In this document: positions 1 through 3,160 of the stretch, piece after piece
How positions within the stretch are numbered: position 1 is the first letter of the stretch
Layout: every line of letters starts with the position of its first letter
DNA from: an uncultured Coriobacteriaceae bacterium
GTDB lineage: Bacteria; Actinomycetota; Coriobacteriia; Coriobacteriales; UMGS124
Length of the DNA stretch: 5,164 nucleotides
Assembly: GCA_900555105.1 (NCBI GenBank)
Contig: USJP01000155.1
Span: forward strand, 1-5,164
Direction of reading: 5' to 3'
The notes under the pieces: model-generated
What the model saw: only the letters and a program-made list of their open reading frames with translations
What the model was told of the DNA's origin: nothing
Databases searched by the model: none
Made by a program: the position numbers and the translations under genes

Positions 1-276
1 GGCTGTGGTCGGGGCGGCCTCGAAGGTCTGCTCGAACTCAGTGCCGTCGCCGTCTACAAGGGAGATGGTGAGCGGGTAGGTGGTTGCGGTGGGAACGTAG
101 GGCTCGGTGGAAATTGCCTGCTCAGCGGCGGTGTCGGCGGGCGTATTCGCCTCCTCGGCGGGCTTTTCGGCATCAGCCCAGGCCGCGCGGGAGGCGACGC
201 CTGCGAAAGCGGGCAGGGCAAGGGCCAGGCCGGCGACTGCGGCGAACTGGCGGCGGTTCATGCAAAGACGATCCAT
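1..276 (-). CDS. Tat-exported protein, 5' part; probable ABC transporter substrate-binding protein (runs off left edge)
   Basis: Not a complete gene: 92 codons are visible, reading leftwards and open at position 1. The N-terminus carries a twin-arginine motif (N-R-R-Q-F, residues 7-11), a hydrophobic Ala/Leu stretch (12-28) and a likely signal peptidase site after A-W-A (residue 34), so export by the Tat pathway is well supported. A low-complexity Ala/Glu/Pro/Thr linker (35-65) follows. Next comes Y-P-L-T-I, then a short D-G-D-G turn and T-F-E-A-A-P (84-89). This resembles the first strands of periplasmic-binding-protein 2 family receptors for Fe-siderophores or cobalamin, where a Y-P-x-T-[IV] strand is followed by F-x-x-x-P before the ligand domain. 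That identity is inference from about 25 residues; the export signal is seen directly. Start choice: AAAGGA lies 9 nt before the ATG at 276 but only 3 nt before the one at 282, so 276 is preferred; 261 is also possible. It is divergent from the AraC gene and probably controlled from the shared intergenic region. Confidence 0.6.
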   Translation of the reverse strand, partial: MDRLCMNRRQFAAVAGLALALPAFAGVASRAAWADAEKPAEEANTPADTAAEQAISTEPYVPTATTYPLTISLVDGDGTEFEQTFEAAPTTA

Positions 277-306
277 GTTCATCCATCCTTTCGTGGTGGA
301 GGGCGC

Positions 307-345
307 GGCCAGCGTGGGTATTCCGGCAGAATCCTCACGCCAGCC
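307..345 (-). promoter_or_regulatory. Imperfect 39-bp dyad / hairpin in the presumed leader of the minus-strand gene
   Basis: GCGTGGGTATTC (312-323) and GAATCCTCACGC (329-340) are inverted copies matching at 10 of 12 positions around a 5-nt loop. After a 2x2 mismatch the stem continues as GGC (307-309) with GCC (343-345). On the minus strand it ends about 12 nt before the AAAGGA ribosome binding site. It could be an RNA hairpin in the 5' leader affecting translation or stability, or a DNA operator. The dyad is seen; the role is not known. Confidence 0.45.
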
Positions 346-380
346 GTGCCTCGATATGACAAAAGGAATCTTTATCTAAC

Positions 381-476
381 TTATGGAAGTTGAACATAGC
401 ATACTCTTTAAAACATGGATAAATCAGACGGCTACCATAAACTGAACTCATCGGCTACCATTCTTTGTTATGGAAG
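381..476. repeat. TTATGGwAG motif family: two direct and two inverted copies
   Basis: TTATGGAAG is found twice on the plus strand (381-389 and 468-476). On the minus strand the same motif appears as TTATGGTAG (432-440) and AATGGTAG (455-462). The minus-strand copies are embedded in the two CGGCTACCAT repeats, so all four may be one family of half-sites. The plus-strand copy at 468-476 overlaps the Shine-Dalgarno of the AraC gene. This could be a multi-site operator, or partly chance in AT-rich DNA. Confidence 0.35.
429..461 (+). promoter_or_regulatory. Two perfect 10-bp direct repeats, candidate AraC-family operator
   Basis: CGGCTACCAT occurs at 429-438 and again, identically, at 452-461, a 23-bp register (about two helical turns). 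Paired direct half-sites on the same DNA face, about 21-23 bp apart, are typical of AraC/XylS regulators, which contact DNA with two helix-turn-helix units per monomer. The second copy ends 23 bp before the AraC start codon, so occupancy would be expected to affect the AraC promoter or early transcription (autoregulation) and might also act on the divergent gene. The repeats are seen; the assignment to this regulator is inferred from proximity. Confidence 0.5.
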
Positions 477-477
477 G
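472..477 (+). promoter_or_regulatory. Ribosome binding site deciding the AraC start
   Basis: GGAAGG is followed by a 7-nt spacer and the ATG at 485. An upstream in-frame ATG at 470 overlaps this site and has no Shine-Dalgarno of its own, so 485 is the better start. Confidence 0.7.
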
Positions 478-484
478 TTTACTT

Positions 485-1324
485 ATGAATGCACACCCAT
501 CGGCACTGGAGCTGCGGCGCGCGTACGCCCAGCGGCCCTTCAGCGTGTTCGCGGTCAGCCGTCAGATCAAGCTTCCTGGTGAGTGTGCCCATTACTCGAC
601 CATACACTCGGCCATGATCTTTCCCGTGCGTGGTCGGGCGCGCTTTGTTCTGGGTGGGGAGTGCCTGGAGGGTCGCCGCGGCGTGGTCTTGCATGGTTGT
701 CCGCACAAAGACCTGCTGTTTGAGGCTGTGGGTGACGAGCCGTTCGAGCACATCAACGTGTACTATGAGGCCAACAGCGACGAGACGGGCGACCCACACC
801 ACTGGATGATGCGACCCTTTGACTTTGTACCCGACAATTACGATGAGCTCATGGTGCGCGTCGAGGCCCTTGAGGCGCTCAATGCAGCCGCGACGCTCGA
901 CAGTCGCCTCAACCAGATTGTGGGCGCCACCAACCTTCTACGCACGATGTTCGATCCCTCGCCTCGCACGCGCGCCGACGAGCGCATGGCGCGGGCCCGC
1001 GCATACATCGAGACGCACTTTGCCGAGCCGCTTTGCCTGGATGACCTGGCTGCGCGCTATGGCATGGGGGCGCAGCGCTTCTCGTACTGCTTTGCGCGGG
1101 CCCATCGCGTGCGTCCCATGAACCTGCTCATCTCGCTGCGCCTTGAGCAAGCCATGCGCCTGCTGCAGACCGACATGCGCGTGAAGGATGTGGCCCATGC
1201 CGTCGGTTACGACGACCCCCTGTACTTCAGTCGCCTGTTCAAACGGCATTACGGCTGCTCGCCGAGCGAGGCCCGCAGGGACGTCGAGCAAGGCGTGGCC
1301 GCAGGGCTGAGGGACGACGGCTGA
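485..1324 (+). CDS. AraC/XylS-family transcriptional regulator with N-terminal cupin-like domain
   Basis: A 279-residue DNA-binding regulator of usual AraC-family length. The N-terminal half (about 35-95) looks like a cupin-type ligand-sensing fold: a run of beta-strand-like segments with H-Y-S-T-I-H, F-P-V-R-G-R-A-R-F and a C-P-H-K-D-L-L-F segment. A linker with helical character (about 118-165) follows. The C-terminal domain (about 167-265) is a complete double helix-turn-helix: first unit around 184-205 (L-D-D-L-A-A-R-Y-G-M), second around 233-255, with the family signature V-A-H-A-V-G-Y-D-D-P-L-Y-F-S-R-L-F-K-R and ending Y-G-C-S-P-S-E-A-R. Nothing appears missing, so it should be functional. 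Direct repeats just upstream suggest autoregulation. The hydrolase gene follows after 64 nt on the same strand, probably co-transcribed, and an exported binding protein is divergent, so these are the likely regulatory targets. The effector is unknown; by analogy with Btr of Bacillus it could be a siderophore, but Btr has a different, binding-protein-like sensor domain. Family call is secure; effector is inference. Confidence 0.93.
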   Translation: MNAHPSALELRRAYAQRPFSVFAVSRQIKLPGECAHYSTIHSAMIFPVRGRARFVLGGECLEGRRGVVLHGCPHKDLLFEAVGDEPFEHINVYYEANSDETGDPHHWMMRPFDFVPDNYDELMVRVEALEALNAAATLDSRLNQIVGATNLLRTMFDPSPRTRADERMARARAYIETHFAEPLCLDDLAARYGMGAQRFSYCFARAHRVRPMNLLISLRLEQAMRLLQTDMRVKDVAHAVGYDDPLYFSRLFKRHYGCSPSEARRDVEQGVAAGLRDDG

Positions 1325-1370
1325 TGAGGGCGGACCTTGCCGCAGAAACGGGATGGATTGGTTGACTTGA

Positions 1371-1377
1371 AAAGGAG
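1371..1377 (+). promoter_or_regulatory. Ribosome binding site of the hydrolase gene
   Basis: AAAGGAG with an 11-nt spacer to the ATG at 1389. The spacer is slightly long, but the match is strong and no other start nearby has a better site. Confidence 0.6.
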
Positions 1378-1388
1378 CGCTGGTAGAT

Positions 1389-2126
1389 ATGCCAATTGTT
1401 GACAATGAAGACGAGCGCGAAGGAATCTCGTCCCTTGCGATTATGCATGAGGTGATTGCAGGGGTTTCCTGCGTTGTGGCGCGTTCGAGCGGCAGTGCCT
1501 TTGCGCCCGGCGCGCTTGTGGTTCTCGACGGGACGCGTGTGCTGCGCCGAGTTGATCGCCTGGTTGCTGAGGGCGGGCTTGACCCAGCATGCTTGCCGCT
1601 TATGGTGGGCATTGACCCCGACCCTGCTGACCGCGGCCTTGCGCAATATACCCCCTGGTCGCACCCAGCCTACAAGCCCGGCGCACCAGATTTCGGCGGC
1701 GGTGCCGAGGTGTTTTTGGCGGATACGGTGCTGCCTGTGGCCACGGCGTTGCGACGCGAACACCCCGAGGGACCTATTGGTCTGTTTGGCTACTCGCTTG
1801 CTGGCCTGTTCGGTCTGTTCGCCATGCTTAACACCGATGTGTTCTCAACGTATCTTCTCGCAAGCCCTAGCACGTGGTATCCAGGCATCGTGAACCGTGT
1901 CGCCCGGACGCCCCTGGCGTGTGACCCCCGTGTCGTTGTGGCTTGCGGTGCCAACGAGGGTCTCGATCATCCCGAGCCCATCGCCGGCATCCGCCAGGAT
2001 ACCGACCGTCTCGTCGCGTGCCTCTCGGAGCGTTTGACACGCAGACCCGTTATTGTTATCGACGAGCTCGATCATCACCGGGGCCTCGCCACCCGTCTTC
2101 AGGCCCTCCTCGAGCGCTGGGGGTAG
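1389..2126 (+). CDS. Alpha/beta hydrolase, esterase-family (IroE/Fes/BesA-like, COG2819 type)
   Basis: A 245-residue cytoplasmic serine hydrolase; no signal peptide or membrane segment is seen. Family landmarks in order: V-V-L-D-G (44-48), the usual early 'LDG' strand; Y-T-P-W (87-90) followed by a Gly-rich F-G-G-G-A-E-V-F-L (102-110), typical of PF00756 esterases; the nucleophile elbow G-Y-S-L-A-G (134-139) with Ser136; S-P-S-T-W-Y (159-164), another signature of this group; G-A-N-E-G (187-191), near where the acidic triad member is expected; and D-H-H (228-230), where His229 or His230 is the likely catalytic base. Relatives include enterobactin and bacillibactin trilactone esterases as well as general carboxylesterases. 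The length is somewhat short for Fes/IroE enzymes, which carry extra N-terminal sequence. It lies 64 nt after the AraC gene and opposite a putative substrate-binding protein, which favours hydrolysis of an imported ester such as a siderophore. Hydrolase class is solid; the substrate is inference. Confidence 0.85.
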   Translation: MPIVDNEDEREGISSLAIMHEVIAGVSCVVARSSGSAFAPGALVVLDGTRVLRRVDRLVAEGGLDPACLPLMVGIDPDPADRGLAQYTPWSHPAYKPGAPDFGGGAEVFLADTVLPVATALRREHPEGPIGLFGYSLAGLFGLFAMLNTDVFSTYLLASPSTWYPGIVNRVARTPLACDPRVVVACGANEGLDHPEPIAGIRQDTDRLVACLSERLTRRPVIVIDELDHHRGLATRLQALLERWG

Positions 2127-2146
2127 GAGTCGGCGACAGGCATCTC

Positions 2147-2204
2147 CGCCCGCAACGATAAGGCTTGTAACGCTCGATGGACTAGCCGAAATCCGTTGCG
2201 GGCG
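2147..2204 (+). repeat. 11-bp perfect inverted repeat forming a nested stem-loop in the leader of the LUD gene
   Basis: CGCCCGCAACG (2147-2157) and CGTTGCGGGCG (2194-2204) are exact reverse complements separated by 36 nt. Inside the loop GGCT (2162-2165) can pair with AGCC (2184-2187), extending the structure. The right arm overlaps the first of the 45-bp tandem repeats, so this stem and a local hairpin in that repeat (CGGG/CCCG) could not form together. There is no following T-run, so it is not an ordinary intrinsic terminator. It may be a cis-regulatory RNA; it matches no riboswitch class I recognise. Confidence 0.55.
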
Positions 2205-2308
2205 ATTACCCGTGCGCTTGCCGGAATATGCCCGGGCCTGTTATGGGCGATTACCTGCGCACTTACTAGAATATGGCCAAATCCGCCGCAGGCGATTGCC
2301 TACGCACA
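2196..2308 (+). repeat. Three imperfect tandem repeats, 45-bp period, upstream of the LUD gene
   Basis: The core GGCGATTACC occurs at 2201-2210 and 2246-2255, and as GGCGATTGCC at 2291-2300, spaced exactly 45 and 45 bp. Units 1 and 2 (2196-2240, 2241-2285) match at 31 of 45 positions by hand count, including the shared GAATATG. Unit 3 keeps only its first half (15 of 17 core positions against unit 2, through TACGCAC) and then runs into the ribosome binding site. Each core is flanked by short complementary arms (CGGG/CCCG in unit 1, AGGC/GCCT in unit 3), so each may form a small hairpin. The period is a multiple of three and the frame is open, so the repeats would encode a 15-residue repeat (G-R-L-P, L-x-E-Y) if translated, but no start supports this. 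The whole 2127-2322 stretch otherwise contains no gene. Confidence 0.65.
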
Positions 2309-2311
2309 CCG

Positions 2312-2316
2312 AGGAG
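2312..2316 (+). promoter_or_regulatory. Strong ribosome binding site of the LUD gene
   Basis: AGGAG, within the purine run GAGGAGAGG (2311-2319), ends 6 nt before the ATG at 2323. This fixes the start there, although the frame stays open far upstream. Confidence 0.8.
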
Positions 2317-2322
2317 AGGCCT

Positions 2323-2922
2323 ATGAACATCGAGCTTGCCCTTGCGAACCTGAAGCGCCATGGTTTTGACGCCGTGTATTTCGAAACCGCTGCCCAGGCG
2401 GCTGGGTATGTTGCTGGCGAGCTCAGGGGTATGTCGGTGGGCATCGGCGGCAGCAAGACTGTCGAGGCCATGGGATTGTATGAGACCCTTGCCGAGCAGG
2501 GCGAGGCATATTGGCATTGGAAGCAGCTCACCGCCGAGGAGCGCGACCGCGCCGCGCATGCCCAGGCATATCTGAGCTCGGCAAACGGTATCTCCGAGAC
2601 GGGCGAGATCGTAAACATCGACGGCATGGGCAATCGTGTGGCCTCTACCATCTACGGCCATGACCGCGTTGTGTTCGTTGCTGGCATTAACAAGCTCGCC
2701 CCCAACTTGCATGCGGCGATCGCCAGGGCCAAGAACGTCGCCTCCCCGCTCAACGCGCGCAGGTTCGGCAAGCAGACGCCCTGCGTCCTCAGCGAGCCCA
2801 TGCGCTGCCATGACTGCAACTGCGCCGACCGCATCTGCCGCGCCACCGTCATCCTCGACCGCAAGCCCATGGGCATTGCCCGCATGGACGTCGTCCTCAT
2901 CGGCGAAGAGCTGGGGTATTAA
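2323..2922 (+). CDS. LUD-domain protein (LutC-like lactate-utilization family) with C-terminal Cys cluster
   Basis: A 199-residue soluble protein of the LUD family (PF02589, formerly DUF162). The N-terminal region (1-30) is a helix-rich lead-in. V-G-I-G-G-S-K-T (39-46) is the characteristic Gly-rich, nucleotide- or CoA-like-fold loop, followed by V-E-A-M-G-L-Y-E-T-L. Later come N-I-D-G-M-G-N-R-V-A (98-107), the strand V-V-F-V-A-G-I-N-K-L (116-125) and the ending V-I-L-D-R-K-P-M...V-V-L-I-G-E-E-L-G-Y, all typical of a single-domain LUD subgroup common in anaerobes. A cysteine group lies at residues 154, 162, 165, 167 and 172 (C-x2-C-x-C-x4-C), which could bind a metal or an iron-sulfur cluster. 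LutC works with LutA and LutB in L-lactate oxidation, but neither partner is in the window, so a lactate role is not shown. The start follows from the ribosome binding site at 2312-2316; the frame is open upstream but that extension is a repeat-rich leader. The stop is 156 nt before a strong hairpin. Confidence 0.88.
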   Translation: MNIELALANLKRHGFDAVYFETAAQAAGYVAGELRGMSVGIGGSKTVEAMGLYETLAEQGEAYWHWKQLTAEERDRAAHAQAYLSSANGISETGEIVNIDGMGNRVASTIYGHDRVVFVAGINKLAPNLHAAIARAKNVASPLNARRFGKQTPCVLSEPMRCHDCNCADRICRATVILDRKPMGIARMDVVLIGEELGY

Positions 2923-3007
2923 GAGGATGGACCAGGGGCGACGGCCCAGCGAGAAAGTCTGAAGAATGGAGGCGCGCGTCAGAGTCGGCAGCCCCATGGG
3001 GTTGGAG

Positions 3008-3030
3008 GTGTGGGCGAGGGTGGCCCACGC
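3008..3030 (+). other. GC-rich hairpin in the convergent intergenic region
   Basis: GTGGGC (3010-3015) and GCCCAC (3023-3028) are perfect inverted copies around a 7-nt loop; one G-T wobble and a further G-C pair extend the stem to 8 bp. It lacks a T-run. It may structure the 3' end of the LUD transcript ahead of the stronger hairpin at 3079-3123. The rest of 2923-3078 shows no convincing gene. Confidence 0.35.
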
Positions 3031-3078
3031 CAGCCGTTCCGCGGGTAGCCGGGATCGCCGGTTGCGGTTTCAAACAGG

Positions 3079-3123
3079 AAGGCCCCGCAGGAGTGCCGAT
3101 GTTCGGCTTGCCTGCGGGGCCTT
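3079..3123. terminator. Strong nested hairpin, probable bidirectional terminator
   Basis: AAGGCCCCGCAGG (3079-3091) and CCTGCGGGGCCTT (3111-3123) form a perfect 13-bp stem. The 19-nt loop holds a second perfect stem, GCCGA (3095-3099) with TCGGC (3103-3107). It lies between convergent genes, 37 nt after the flavoprotein stop and 156 nt after the LUD stop. The T-tracts are short in both directions (CCTTT on plus; CCTTCCTGTTT on minus), so efficiency may depend on stem stability. Placement suggests it mainly serves the flavoprotein transcript and also stops read-through from the left. Confidence 0.8.
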
Positions 3124-3160
3124 TGCAGAGAGCCTTCAGGGGGATGAGACTCTTAAGCGT

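Larger units (their letters stand above)
277..484. promoter_or_regulatory. Divergent intergenic control region between the exported protein and the AraC gene
   Basis: This stretch separates two divergent start codons. Its middle (about 351-484) is much richer in A and T than the surrounding genes, as expected for promoters. No clean -35/-10 pair with normal spacing could be assigned: TTGAAC at 390-395 and CATACT at 400-405 are individually promoter-like but not correctly spaced with each other. The region contains an imperfect dyad next to the minus-strand start and several repeated motifs next to the AraC start, listed separately. Control of both flanking genes from here, probably by the AraC protein, is inferred from the arrangement. 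Confidence 0.6.

Noticed and set aside
470..484. Upstream ATG extending the AraC protein by five residues
   Set aside because: It overlaps the GGAAGG ribosome binding site of the ATG at 485 and has no Shine-Dalgarno of its own.
1399..1404. TTGACA, a perfect -35 box, with a small inverted repeat ATTGT-TG-ACAAT (1395-1406)
   Set aside because: It lies inside the hydrolase coding start, and no -10 sequence follows at 16-18 bp.
938..1763. Long minus-strand open frames opposite the AraC and hydrolase genes
   Set aside because: They are by-products of high GC content: they lie antisense to genes with clear family motifs, show no recognisable domain and have no convincing ribosome binding sites.
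2053..2322. N-terminal extension of the LUD protein by 90 residues
   Set aside because: It overlaps the hydrolase gene, consists of repeat-rich leader, and the ATG at 2323 has a strong, well-spaced ribosome binding site and matches the family's usual start.
2241..2997. Minus-strand open frames across the LUD gene
   Set aside because: The plus-strand frame carries all LUD family motifs; the antisense frames show none.
2992..3001. Perfect palindrome CCCCATGGGG after the LUD gene
   Set aside because: A 10-bp palindrome in GC-rich DNA is weak evidence. It has no loop or T-run, and the similar sequence near the right edge lies inside a coding frame.
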